Below are positions 50,887 to 63,052 of a stretch of 64,000 nucleotides of DNA, in pieces. Origin of the DNA: Leptoclinus maculatus. Its lineage: Eukaryota > Chordata > Actinopteri > Perciformes > Stichaeidae. How positions within the stretch are numbered: position 1 is the first letter of the stretch; each line of letters opens with the position of its first letter. Under the pieces are notes generated by a model. The model saw nothing but the letters and a program-made list of their open reading frames with translations. It searched no databases and was not told the origin of the DNA. The translations under genes were made by a program, and so were the position numbers. The stretch spans positions 10,154,759-10,218,758 of the forward strand of contig JAVDOI010000016.1 of the NCBI GenBank assembly GCA_032191485.1. The letters are read 5' to 3'.

Positions 50887-53800
50887 TCAGGAGAGTTTCA
50901 CCTGGGCCCGCGGGATGTGACTCATAATTAACTGGTCACTGGAAATAGAGACATTAAAGAGCAGTCAAATTAATCATGTCATGTGATTCTAGTAAATACA
51001 TCTAGAAGATGTTTGTAATTTTCAGTTTGTGCTACTTACTCGTAGACATCAGAAGACTTCATTCGTCTGTAGTACTTGGCTAGTTTGATAGAAACGATGA
51101 TGCTGGGGATGAAGAAGATCATGCACCAGCCCAGACTGAACCAGAACGCGTTCTAAAAAAGACAGAGCACGGGTACAATGAGGACTGGTAAAAACAAAAA
51201 AAAGAGAGGGATTTTGACAAACACAAACATTTCACCATGTAGGTGGAGCAAACAACATCTGATCCTCACCAGAGACTCCACTATGTATGAGCAGAGGATA
51301 ATCTCAACAGAGTCCACAGCTCCCGCCACCGGCCCACAGCGGCCCACCTGCTGTGTGATCTGAGAGAGAGTGCACAGATCAGCAACAGTACAAACCTACA
51401 ACCATCGTACACATGCTCTATATGTGTGTTCAAATTGTAAAAGTCTGAACAAAACTTACCGTAACATTGGCCCAGTCAGCATAATTAATGAAGTAACCCA
51501 GTTGACAGTCCAAAAACTTCCTGCTCTCCTAGGATTATGAGAGAGAGAGAGAGTAAATTCCACACATTTTCTCCTTGCTTCATGGAACGTCTGGCCAACT
51601 CAGCATGTGGAATTCTGGGTAAATCCTCTGAAGTGACCCGTAAATGACTGCAATGGCGGTATGATTAGGCAAGGCAAGGCAATCAGGTTATTCATACGGT
51701 ACATTTCATGCACAGAGGCCATTTTACATTATGCATCAAACATTAAAGGATGAGGTTGGTGATGTTCTATATTTCTATTACTGTCAACAAATTCCACAAA
51801 AAGACCAAAACCACCAACAATTACTTAATCTAACTAACAAAGTGTTGTCTGTGCAGAAAAGTTCTGACACAGTTACCTCTGTGTAATAGAGCTCCATTGT
51901 TGTCCAAAAACTATTATAACACGTCAATGAGCAACACCGTTGCACTGGGTGACATGTTCCTTCATTACCATGAACACCAACACACAATTTAGTTCATTTT
52001 GGGTCAATCCCATGTGCACAGTAGTGGTGACGTAAACACTCACAAGAGCACCAGATGTGCATAAACCGCAGCTTAAAATAGTCACAGACAACTGCAGTAT
52101 GTACAGCTGTTTGGCCAACGTTTGCTAAAAATTACAATGCCCAGCTGTTTTAGGAAATGACTGAGTCTTTTAACAAAAAAACGACATAGTTATGAGCTGT
52201 TTCTTAAGATTTTTGTCTTCACTAAAAACGAATGGGCTTGTGGCCACAGACAGGGTTCTAAAGTCAGAGGAGAGATGGACTAACACATCAGTCAGTCAGC
52301 CGCCAGCCATATCCTTTAAATAAATGATCGATGATGATTATGAAAATTAAGATTTAGGGATATTTGAAGTGGATGCTGGTCATTGAAGTCAGGTTTGTTA
52401 CGATCCTACCAACAACGTTTACACGACAAAACATGACATCCTAGACCCCTCAGTAAATAATCTACCTAAATCAATTCAAAGGAAATACCATAATCCGTTG
52501 CTAAAAAGCTTGCATAGCTACAACTGAAGACAAATGCGATTAGACACTAAATGTAATTAATGCGCTGTTGATGTGGAACCAATGAGCACATTGTTTCAAC
52601 TGCAAGCAGCACACCTCCTCCTCACCCCCCCTCTGGCTAAATGACTGACTGACCACAGGCAATAACAGACCACATGGAGCACTCTTTCTTCCAACTCATG
52701 TGACTCGTGGCTCTACTCACGGTCTTGACAATCTGTGTCGTATTTGTGTTGAGGAAGTCTTGTGCTGCTCCCACATTGCTCAGCACCTCCTCCACTGTTC
52801 CCTAGGAGAGCCGGAGTGGAGAGAGAGAGTGAGCCGCAGGAAGAAAGAGAGAAGACTCACTTTTATTCTTGGCAGTTTCAGGTGTTAGTCAGTGCACTCA
52901 CATTGATTCTTTCTGCAGTGGATTCAAGGCTCTTGATGGTTGAGTTCAGGTTATCCTGAGGGCAAAAAGCAGTAGAAGTTTAAATTCAGATGGATGACCA
53001 ACATGGGAAAACCAGAATAAGGACATTAGGTGAGATGGCAGCCGAGATGGGGCAGTGCTACTCACAAGTTGCGGGATGATGATTGTTTCTATATCGGTCT
53101 GGATCTGCCTCAAGTCCCTGGCCTCATTCTGGAGCTCTTCTCGAGTATCATTGTTTATCTAGAAATAAGCAAATGGTTGTTTATTTAAACGAACACAAGC
53201 GTCAGGAAAAAAATGTCATTCAGTGAGGAATCATGTGACGTGTTTATAGGTTAGAATGATAACAGGGCATTATGTATTATGTCAATGTGACTCACTTGAA
53301 GGGCGGCGAGCGCATCAAGTTCATCTGCTGTTGTATTCAGATTGATGCTGGAAATGTTGTTCATCTGAAAGAGACAAGCAAGGGACACTCGATGACAACG
53401 TCAAGTCACGCGTGGACGCATGTAATGAGGATGAATAATGCCTACCTGCTGCATGACAGCAGTGGAGTCAATATTTGTAGCATTGTTGGAGAAGAGTCTG
53501 AGCTGGTTTTTAACTTCTGGGCTCAGGAGAGCGATGGTGGACAGAGTGATGTTTGTATTCTCAAAGTGCTGCTGGATCTCCTCTGTGTACTGTGTGTGTG
53601 TGTGACCGACACATTTCAACATGCGTTGAATAAAGTTATTGTATTGGAACATTGTGTATTTTGAGCAATTGAAAAGGACTGTTAGGGAACTCACTTGAGT
53701 TACATTGAGCAGGTCTTCGAGGTTTACGAGCTCATACAGGTGGAGTGTTGTCCACAGAGGCTGGTTTTTCTCACAGTCTCTGTAAACATTAACATCAAGT

Positions 53801-56800
53801 CAAACTTATTTGTACACCTAATCACAATACATTTACAGTGCTTAATGAATCCTACTAACTTTAGACCCATAAAGAAGAAAGAAATGCAAAAACCTAGTAG
53901 AATGAAGGTGAGATGAAGGTGTGTAATGGATGTCACAACAGAGCAAATCAAACTAAACTACATGGAGACAAGCCTGTGTGTATGCATGCACATGCACATG
54001 CTTGTTCCTGTGTGAGAGGTGAATTGGCATCACATACCTATAGATATCAGAGATACTGATGTCGGTTTTCAATCCCAAAGTTGGACCTATATCCAACCCT
54101 GGAATTAAACCTGGAGTATCAATGAGCTGTGGAGAGAGGAGGCATTAATATTAACACAAGGCGTCTGTAGCTGCTTTGTATTCCAGATACCTGCAGATAT
54201 TGGTGTATTTTTCTTTTTATTGCTACCTTTAACAGTTGTCCGTCGATCCAGGGCTGACAGAGCAGAGTGTAAACGTTCCCGCCCAGCAGGAACAGCAGCA
54301 GCACAGCAATCATGAACAGCCATGAGAAGAGGAAGCTGAAACCTGCACCCCTGCAACCAACATCCAGGTCAGAGGTCAAACAAGAGGTAAGGAGGTGAAA
54401 CAGTTTGGCGTTTCCCCTCTTCTCACATGTTGCTAAAAATGAATCCGACATTACAACCCAGCACTCACATCATGAGGAAGGTGCCTCCACAATCCGCCAT
54501 GCAGGAGCGCTCCGTGGGGTCTGCTTTGGGTGTCAGACCCAGAGGGCCCAGGACCAGACCCAGGAAGTTACACACCACCACCAGGAGGACCACGCAGCAC
54601 AGGACCACACACACTCCCCATCTGAAGAGGTTTACACACATGGTTGTGATTTCTGGCTTTTTCTTGCATTGATCTCATGTGTTAGCGCATCCAGGTTTTT
54701 TACCTAATATGCTCGGCTCTCTTGAACTCTGGTGTGACTCTGTCGATATCTCTCTGCAGCTGGTTCAGAGTCTCCGACACATTGGTCAGAGCAGATAAAG
54801 GGATGTCATTGGTGACCTGAGAGATCTGAGTTCTTATGTTATCGAACTGCAGCTTGCTGCCTAAAAAACACAGAGACACACAGAAACACATATATATTTT
54901 TAATATATTATTTTTTTTAAATTGATCTTATCTTACAACTAAATAAGTTAATTAAGACACTAATATTTTTGAAAGAGGCCTAAAGTCTGTGACAGTTAAT
55001 GTCCTCACTCACTTTGAACTACATCCTTGGTGTCATTGGTCACCCTCTGGGGGATGCTGTCGAAATAGTCCTCCGCCTGAAAGGCAGTGAATTCATTTTC
55101 ATAATATAATAAATATAGTGTTGAAGTTGAATTGTGTCTTCCTGTCAAGCTCTTTTCTTTGAAAAAGTAGCATTGTTGTAGTCAGCCAGTAAGTCTGTTG
55201 TGTGTAGCTAAACAACTATTACGTTATCTTTGATTAAAAGTTGTCAACACTCTTCCCTCTATCTATGCACTTTTCCAGATGTGTCAATAAGGCAGGTATT
55301 ACATTATCAAGATTGAAGTACAATATATTTGTTCATCAGAAGTCACTGACCTCCTTGATTTTGGATTTGAGATCAGTTTTGTTGATTTCATCCACTGCAG
55401 ACTGGAATTGGTTCAAGCTGGGAATCTGTGGAGAACAACCCGAGACACAAACCATTGTGACCAGCCGTCACATGCGATGACATGTTATACTTCGAGCTAA
55501 CAGATGAGGGCAGCAGTCTTCAGCAAAACAAGTCTGTATACATTTTCCTAGATAAATAATAATAATAAATAATAAAGAGCCAATGGGCCACAATAAAATG
55601 GTTTGATACCAAAGACTATTGATTGGTATCTCTTCTTTTGTCTTGTTGTCATGATGGAGATTATATATTATTCTGTACATTCCCTTTAATACTGATGAGG
55701 AGATGAGACAAAACAAGATGAGACGAGACGAGAGGAGAGGGGATGAGAGGAGATCAGACCACAGAAGAAGAGACGAGACGAGAGAAGACAAGAGGAGACG
55801 AGAAAAGAGGAGAGGAGAGTAAAGACAAGAGAGAAGACAAGAGGGGGTGAGACGAGGGGGGGACTAGAAAAGAGGAGAGGTGACAAGAGGTGAGGACAAG
55901 AGGGTAAAAGACAGGAGAGAGGACGTGAAGAGATAAATTAGACGAGTGGAGAGGAAAGGAGAAAAGACGAGAGCAGAGGAGAGTCTGCATGTGTCAGAGT
56001 TAGAGGAGTGTAGGAGGAATAGAGAAGAACAGATGGGAGGACTCAGAGGACAAATCAGCTGTTTCGACAAAGCCAAAAATGAAAAGCTATTATCATGTTT
56101 CACAGTGTCTCCGTCTGCGTCAGAGTTTGACTGCATAAATCAATAAACAATGAATCATTAAATGAAAATAAGGATAATGTCTTGTCAAACCCAATAAAGG
56201 CGCTGATTCTTAGTCTGTACTTCAGGAAGTTTGCAATCTGAGCAGTCACACCTAACTCCTCTTTTGCTCAAAAACACCTGAGCTGACATGACTCCATTCA
56301 AAAAGAAAACACAGAAATATCCCTTGCTATACAAGGTTACACAAAATCAGGACTTACAGTGATGGAGGTGTCCTGTGTTAGTTTCTGTAGCTCAGGCTGC
56401 AGGTTGTTACAGAAAGTGCAGTTTGGGTTGGATGACGTGTTATTGATTTGATTTTTAACAGCGGTGAAGTTGGCCTGGAGGCGGTCCATGCTGGACTGCA
56501 ACTGGGCCAAAGATGAGTTCAGACGGTTCATTTGAAGACTGATGTTTACGGTCTCTGCTCACACAAATGAAAAACACACAGTCGGTTTATAGCACATGAT
56601 TCAAAAGTAACAATGATTTTAAGATTTTATGACTTTTTTGATGCTAGCTTTGAGATCAGAAGTAATTCAAAAAGCTGAAATGAATGGAAGTTCTGAGCAA
56701 AAAGTGAGCACTAAAAGGGAACGGAGATTGATTATTTAGGGAGGTATAATCGAGCTGCTTTTAGTGAGTGGACGACGTCGGTAAATGATGCATCAGCACT

Positions 56801-57861
56801 TAATTTGTCATCTTGGAAAAGGTAGAATTACTGCAGTCATAAAAAAAAAAAAACCTACACACTCAACTACAAAACCCAATGGATTAACAATTTTCTTAAA
56901 TTAATTAATTTGCAGCTCTCTGTAGCAAGGAAGCATGTTTAGAAAAAAAAAAACTATTCCAGTCTGGAAGTGTATTCTACTTCAACTGAAGAATACACAA
57001 TGAGCAGGACCGTGATTACTGATCTCCTGTCAAATATGCACACACGCATTGACATGCTCAGACTGAAACAGGACAGAGCATGCAGTCACACCTTGCTCCA
57101 GCAGTCTAACCGAGTGCAGGGCTGGGTCCAGGGTTCCTCTGAATCGCTCCTGGATCTCTCGTCCCAACTGAGGTCCAATGGCTGATTTGTTACAAAAACA
57201 AAGGTGTGAGGTGTTAATCAAGGTTGAGAAAAGACATTGTATCGCAGCTGTTCCTCCATCTATACATTACTAGTTCCCTGTTCTTACCGTCTAGGTTTCT
57301 GGTCACCTCCTGTACGGTTCTGTAGCTCTCATTCACCACATGGTCGACCTGCTGGAGATAAGCAGAGGAAAAAACAAACGATTTCAAAGTGTGCACATAG
57401 GATATGGGTTACACAATCTAAACGTATATAGCAGCTTTTGCAAATAAAGAACAACAAACACAACCCTATCCTGCCTTCCCCCGCACTCTCTTGTATCTTG
57501 AGATAAGTGTATTGACACTGCAGAGCGCAGAGCTGGTCTTTAACCAGTCTGACTGGAGAATTTGGGGGTCTGTTTGCTTTTCACACAAAAAGCTGTCGAC
57601 TCACAGCACTTTGATGGCATAATGTGACTAATCTGTGTAGGACATAATGTGACTAATCTGATAACGCTGCGACATTGAGGTCCCAGATCTTTGACTCTTG
57701 CTCTTGAATCATCAAGAGGTTTCCTCTTACCTGAGGCACAGCAGTGAGGAAGGAGTGGATGTTGTCTATAGTTTTGTTGAGCTCCACTTGACTCTGGTCC
57801 ACACTCACTTTGACGGCTTCGTTACTTTTGAACATGCATATGTTCCCAGCCCTAGAAATAT

Positions 57862-57901
<40 letters not shown>

Positions 57902-58256
57902 TTCAATTTGTGTGAGAAACACACAGGCAGTGAGGCATGCACATTCAAGCTGTCTTCATGTGAATTCTAATTTCAGATAACACATCATTATGCTGTCCAA
58001 AAACACAGATGAGAGCACACACACACACACACACACACTCACAGGAGAATGACTGTGGTGACGAATGCACTCCAGTAGAGAGTTCTTCTGCGACAGTGAA
58101 TGGAGGACGTCTGTTTCTGGTACATCTTCCCACCACAGTTGCCACAGCAGCGACAGCACGCCAAGAAGAATCCAACTATGGGCATAAGAACGATGTACAG
58201 GACGCCAATGGCTGCACACACCAGGAACCCCACTTCATACACCATGGCCTGAACAC

Positions 58257-58294
<38 letters not shown>

Positions 58295-60017
58295 AAAAAG
58301 GTGTCACAAGATGGCAGAACAGCAGCAAGAGTCTCTGTGGTCTGTTGTGACGTCAAACCCTGAGAGACATCAGCAGGCAGTTTTACATTACTGTGGTGAC
58401 AATCAGAGAGGATGAAAGGGTCTCAGTAACTTGAGTCGACTCGGATAAATACACATAAGGCTGCTATAACACTGAACATTCTCAGATTACCAACACACAC
58501 ACACATAAAGAAGTTATATGTGAATAAATGTACATTCACTTACTTCTTTGATGATTTCTTGATTTAACTGCATTTCAAAACCCTGGACTATTTTCAGGAT
58601 CAGATCTAAAGAGAAATCAAAAAGCTCTTTGTGATTCCGTGTTTTTGAACAACAGAAAACACAGAGGCCATGGGATAGCTAATTGCTATTCCGTGGGTAT
58701 AATATGTCCTGTGCTCCGTACAAACATTTTAATCTCTAGCATTGTAAAAGTGGAAATCTGACACCCCCATCTTGTGGTTACTAGGAAACCGGGACAATTT
58801 CAAGAGAGAGTTGTTTTTTTACACAAACACACTGAGAAGATGTGTTCAGGTGCTCTTCACACAAGGTATTTATATAGTTCTCACCATCTGTCTGTATCAC
58901 CTTTGAAAGCCGTCTGGCATAAATGTTTCCTCATTGCTTTGCAATTCTCCTTTTATAGCTTTTATTTGACTTTAAAATGCTTTACTTTTAATATTAACTA
59001 AATCTCAAGCCCTCTGTTTGACCACCTGCTTTCGGGGAGAAGGCCGCAGAGCAATAATAATATAATAACATTTATCACATCAGGCTTGTAAAGCAGAAAC
59101 CCACAGTTTACAATAAGCCATCAAGGTATTTGCCGTATCATAGAGCGTATAGCAGACAGTGTGTTTGAACAACTGTTGACGCCAAACGGTTCACATGGAA
59201 TGCTTTGAAGTGAAACAGAAGTATCTTTATGTCTAATTTTGTAAGTTGCTAGTGGTTTGAATCCACTTGAAATATCAATATTCAACATGACGATCAGTGA
59301 GAGTAATGACTTTGAACTTGGCAAAGGTTGGTGAACATGTCTTTGTCTTCCTTTTTGAAATCAATAGCAAGCAGGAAGTAATAGAGAAGGTTTCGGAGCA
59401 TTACAGCATGTCACGGGGACAGACAAAAGATCTCAGGTGTGATACAAGTCTGGGTAAGAGGAAACAGATTGACCAAAGAAAATACAAGAAGTTCCATTGT
59501 CTCAATGATTAACCAATCCTGTCATCATTCTGTACTGGCCTTATTGGCTTTAGAGGAGGTTCGAGGGTTAAAACTGATGAGTCACCTTTGTAGGGAAACT
59601 GTGAGTGTGAAAGTGCTTTACAATGTACTTTAAGTGGCACCTGGTTGCTCTGTGAGCTAAAGCCTGGACAAAGCAAAGTAGACAGGGTCCTACAGGCAAC
59701 AGAACATCAGGAGACACACAGTGTTTGATCAGTGACTAATACTGATGACACTGACCTTTAGGAAAAGGGTTAGGCTGGACTGTGTGGAGGAAGGACTGGA
59801 CCAGAGCATCCATGAAGCCCACACTGGCGTCCTCCTCCGCTGTGTGCTGGTACTGGGGCTGGGTGAGGCTCTGTGGGGCCGCAGCTGCGGGACAGACAGT
59901 CTGTGGAGGGACGGACTGGGCCAGGCTGAGCCGCAGCAGCAACACTCCCACCACGGCCCTGAGAGCTCCAGCGCTGCCCTGCCACCTCCAACCCCCAACG
60001 CTCTCACAAAATCCCAT
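50887..60017 (-). CDS. Prominin family pentaspan membrane glycoprotein, 23 coding exons, probably the prom3 paralogue
   Basis: Coding exons in transcript order: 59756-60017, 58544-58605, 58043-58248, 57731-57851, 57288-57351, 57092-57181, 56358-56554, 55351-55425, 55013-55076, 54704-54860, 54469-54621, 54227-54350, 54038-54126, 53695-53779, 53446-53589, 53296-53364, 53066-53158, 52902-52955, 52721-52801, 51460-51528, 51270-51359, 51040-51152, 50887-50938. Every intron is GT-AG, and the joined frame is 2514 nt (837 aa plus stop). Seen: signal peptide (residues 1 to about 34), the prominin VQPNPFPK segment, TM1 (about 112-132) followed by the cysteine-rich CCRCCGNC (139-146), TM2 (about 163-183), a large glycosylated loop, TM3 (about 434-458), TM4 (about 486-510), a second large loop, TM5 (about 784-806) and KLAKYYRRM. 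The cytoplasmic tail is short. Prominins bind cholesterol and organise plasma-membrane protrusions. The family call is firm. The paralogue (prom3 rather than prom1 or prom2) is inferred from the hps6 neighbourhood. Confidence 0.95.
51667..51750 (+). mobile_element. Retroelement tail fragment in a prominin intron (candidate)
   Basis: AGGCAAGGCAAGGCAATCAG followed by ACATTTCATGCACAGAGG matches the fish repeat start 'aggcaaggcaagtttatttatatagcacatttcatacac', decayed. Confidence 0.5.
53795..53850 (+). mobile_element. Short retroelement fragment in a prominin intron (candidate)
   Basis: ATCAAGTCAAACTTATTTGT and TACATTTACAGTGCTTA resemble the 'aagtcaactttatttgtatagcacattt' family. Confidence 0.4.
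55694..55985. repeat. Purine-rich (GAGAC/GAGGA)n tract in a prominin intron
   Basis: About 290 bases on the plus strand built from irregular GAGAC, GAGGAGAG and GACAAGAG units. The transcribed (minus) strand is correspondingly pyrimidine-rich. It lies within the intron between exons 7 and 8 and encodes nothing. Confidence 0.85.
57863..57900. repeat. (CA)n microsatellite 12 bp from the prominin exon 4 acceptor
   Basis: Nineteen CA units on plus, read as (UG)19 in the prominin pre-mRNA just before TGCATATTTCTAG and exon 4. Confidence 0.95.
58016..58038. repeat. (CA)n microsatellite at the prominin exon 3 donor
   Basis: In the transcript, the exon 3 donor GTGAG runs straight into (UG)n. Confidence 0.95.
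58261..58290. repeat. (CA)n microsatellite before the prominin exon 3 acceptor
   Basis: Fifteen CA units on plus. On the transcript strand (UG)n ends 10 bases before the AG of the exon 3 acceptor. Confidence 0.95.
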
Positions 60018-60091
60018 GTCTACAGGTGGTGAAAGTCTTGGCTGGACAAACAGAGTGATCTCCTCATGGCACAAGATCTGTCTTGATGCGT
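60018..60091 (-). other. Prominin 5' UTR portion of the first coding exon
   Basis: A strong acceptor (TTTGTTTCCAG) ends at 60092, so the exon carrying the start codon probably begins at 60091 and has 74 bases of leader. This implies at least one further upstream exon. Confidence 0.5.
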
Positions 60092-60795
60092 CTGGAAACA
60101 AAGACAAAAAGGCTGAATACAATGACACTCTCACACAAGGGAGGGGAATTATAGAGATTGCGGAAGAAACACACAGACTGAGTCATCGAGAAAGAGGTCA
60201 CAGTGCAGTTTGTTACAAAATGGCAACAGCATTGCCGTTTTGCAGAAGAAACGTTACAACGCCTATTTTGTTTCTGAGAAAAGCAGTGACCTTTAAGCTT
60301 CTATTACTTCTCTACTTAACCAGAGACTTTGGAGTTTGTCATTGAGTACAGGATGATATGCTGACATTTAAAAGTTCCAGGAAAGGTCCTGGGACAAATG
60401 AGGGATTATTATAACACGTACGGTCGTGGTGTCAGCGCTGTGCTGTTAGTGTAAACACACACAAAAAGCTGCATCTGCCTCAGATACCTGCATCACCTCT
60501 GTTTATTCAGACCCATGACTGTCTCTCAGAGCAGTTGAGAGTATAAACATTACCTGAGCAAAGGGGGAAAAAGTATTCTGCCTTTACGAAACTCCCACAC
60601 AGTATTTGAACAATCATTAACTATGTTTTTTTTAATAGGTGTAGCTCTTTTCAGCAAATAACGTAACAAGGTTAAAGCCCTAAAGCCACTGAACACATCT
60701 ACTTCCTCTTATGGTTAATCAGAGAAAACTGTCTACTTTAGTTTTTTTAACACGTGATCGCCCTCTTTAACCTACACACAGCAGTCTGAGGATAT

Positions 60796-60938
60796 TTACT
60801 GTACATACAGCATCTCTGGAAACAAACTGTCTGAGGAGTTCCTCTTGGTCAAGGCACTTGTCGAGGTAAGGGTGTGAGTGAGAGCGTAAAAGAGTGAGTT
60901 CACAGCCAAAAGAGAGCAGAGAAGGAAGGGACAGAAAC
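60796..60938 (-). other. Splice-bounded segment upstream of prominin (leader or separate-gene exon)
   Basis: A near-ideal acceptor (TTTTCCTCTAG) precedes it. A donor-like CT|GTATGT lies at 60809/60808. In the frame set by the upstream segment it reads GFCPFLLCSLLAVNSLFYAL and then continues to a stop at 60796-60798. No family is recognised. Confidence 0.3.
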
Positions 60939-61012
60939 CTAGAGGAAAACAAAAATGTATAGATACAGGAGAGCAGAGTGATCATTTGGCTGTTTTCTCT
61001 CAGTCAACTCAC

Positions 61013-61163
61013 CTTCCTTGGTCAGACATAAAAGGGCAGTCACGCTGCTCTGATCTCCTGTAATTCCGTAGGGGGCGTGGGACTCTGCTGGTCCTCTAGA
61101 AACCTGATATGCTCTCGCTGTGAAGTTGAAGCTGACTGTGTGCTCGCCTGGAGAACACTGGCA
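61013..61163 (-). other. Splice-bounded 151-base segment upstream of prominin
   Basis: Acceptor with a long pyrimidine tract (...CCCTCACTTCTCAG) and a consensus donor (GAAG|GTGAGT). One frame is open throughout (50 codons, ending ALLCLTKE) and lacks an ATG. It could be a prominin 5' UTR exon or a coding exon of a small unrecognised minus-strand gene. Confidence 0.4.
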
Positions 61164-61788
61164 CTGAGAAGTGAGGGAGGGAGAGAAGGGAGGGTCTTAA
61201 AGAGAGACACCCACGAAGGGAGGGAGGGAGGGACGTGGGAAAGAAGAGGGAGAGCGGTGGGAAAGAAGCCAATAATTGGTAGGGTTACTTTCCAACAAAT
61301 GGTACTTTTGCCACTTTGCTTCCTGGATTATTGAGAGTATCAGGAGGAAATGACAGGGTTGCCAAGCCTAACGTGCCAGTAACAATTGCACGGTTATGAA
61401 TATGTTTTTGCTATATAAAAAGGTGATTTTTTTCACCCAGTCTCTCCAAGTACCTCCAAGCCCATATCTGCAATGGTGTGGTTTCCAAACAAGCAACAAC
61501 ACAGCCCAAATATGCAGGACAACATAGCTGGGATGGATACACTTGGGGAAGGGAGTTTTGAGAGTTTATCATCTAAATGTTGCCAAGAAATCCTCAAAAA
61601 TATTTCAGCTGACATTATTGAAAGAACTGAGGTTTTCCCCATGTTAATCACTATTGTCAGGATATACAGTATAACTCTAGACTAGAACTAAACTATTGCT
61701 CTACAGACTGAACTATTCCTAGTATTAAGCTACTTTCAGGAAAAGAAGAACCACACCAGGACAAGATGGAGACGGTGCTGTTACTCAC
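61164..61788. other. Spacer between candidate leader exons
   Basis: It contains a purine-rich (GGGA)n patch near 61,215-61,260. Nothing else is recognised. Confidence 0.5.
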
Positions 61789-61854
61789 CACCACTTTGAT
61801 GAGGGAGAGACGAAACTGTGACAACTCTTCTCGTTCTTTGAATCGCTGTTCACT
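61789..61854 (-). other. Segment ending in a consensus donor, upstream of 61013-61163
   Basis: It ends GTGGTG|GTGAGTAAC. The frame that joins in phase to the next segment reads RFKEREELSQFRLSLIKVV. The 5' boundary is uncertain because the preceding sequence is a poor acceptor. Confidence 0.25.
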
Positions 61855-63052
61855 GAGTCTTGTTTGTCAACTTGGTCAACAATCTGCTCGGCATCACGAC
61901 ACCGCCTGCTCTTTGTAAGCACGTCTGTTACACCGGTGAGAGGAAATACATTCACAGGAAAAGGAACACGATTGTATAACTGGCTTCCCAATTCTACTGA
62001 TGCAAATGAGGTGAAAGGAGTGTACCTGGCTGTCCTCATGTCCTCTTTTGTTTACCAGGTGCGCAGTCACTTGCAGATCACTCATCCCAGGTTCACCTCC
62101 ACCCAAAGTCCTCAATTACAGGCTGATCCTTTAATCTGCTACCAAGAAACCAAGTGGCTTTGGCATGTGAAGAAGACTATCACGGCCTTGCCATGCGGCC
62201 ACTCAGTGATTGACCTAATTGATTCTGTGCTCCTGAAACAACAACACCTGACTCCTACTGTTTGGTCTGTTGTTGTTGTTGTGGTAAGAACGTAATATCT
62301 CACTGGCTTCCCACCTGTGAACATAGTTATGATTTATAGAAACACCGTTGCCAGGGATTGAAGTCTCTGACTGACATACTTTTTTATAATTACTTACCGG
62401 CTAAATTGGTACAAAATCACAACATAAAGCGTCTTATGTGGTTAAAAGTTCTCAGAGAGTGTAACTCAAATTGAGATTATTTTTATCACAGATCCCGACT
62501 TCCAGAATTAGCTTACATGTGCAAATACCAGACACAACTTTAGCTTTTGTTGGATCAAACCTTTTAATGCAAAAATGATCTGGAGTGTCAACACTTCCTG
62601 TCAACACGCCCTTCTGTCTCCGTTTGGTCTTGTTGTTGTACAGGACGTCCAAGGTGCTTGTTTGATTGACCAGCTTGGCAGAGAAAAGGGATAGCTATCA
62701 GATATCTATTACATGGCCATTGTCACAGTTTCTGTCATTCCTCTTTTCTTGCCAACCATCATGGCTGCCATCTTCTTCATTAGTTCTGCCCTGCCAAGAA
62801 CGGACAAACAGGCCACACTGTGAGTTGCATCCTTGAAAATTTGTTTATTAAATCAGAAACCAAGGCTGCAGCCTCTTTGCTTACATTCCAATTCAAACTT
62901 TCGCAATAAGACAGTTCAGTAAACACAACTGTACTGGGTACAGCTCACATGTCCATTTGCATGACAAGAAAAACTTCTTGGACCATGTTTTCTTTGCAAG
63001 AGCTGGTGAAGAATCCACTGAGGTCAGATTTACCAAAGTCTATTTAAGCAGT
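61855..63052. other. No gene recognised
   Basis: A plus-strand frame of 143 codons (61864-62295) ends in a (GTT)n-encoded valine run (62267-62283) and has no recognisable domain. A minus-strand ATG segment ending CACCTG|GTAAAC (about 62055) could be a further upstream exon of the segment chain at 61.0-61.9 kb. Both remain unproven. Confidence 0.4.

Noticed and set aside
61864..62295. 143-codon plus-strand frame
   Set aside because: It ends in a (GTT)n valine run, has no recognised domain, and overlaps a competing minus-strand splice-bounded candidate. Not strong enough to call.
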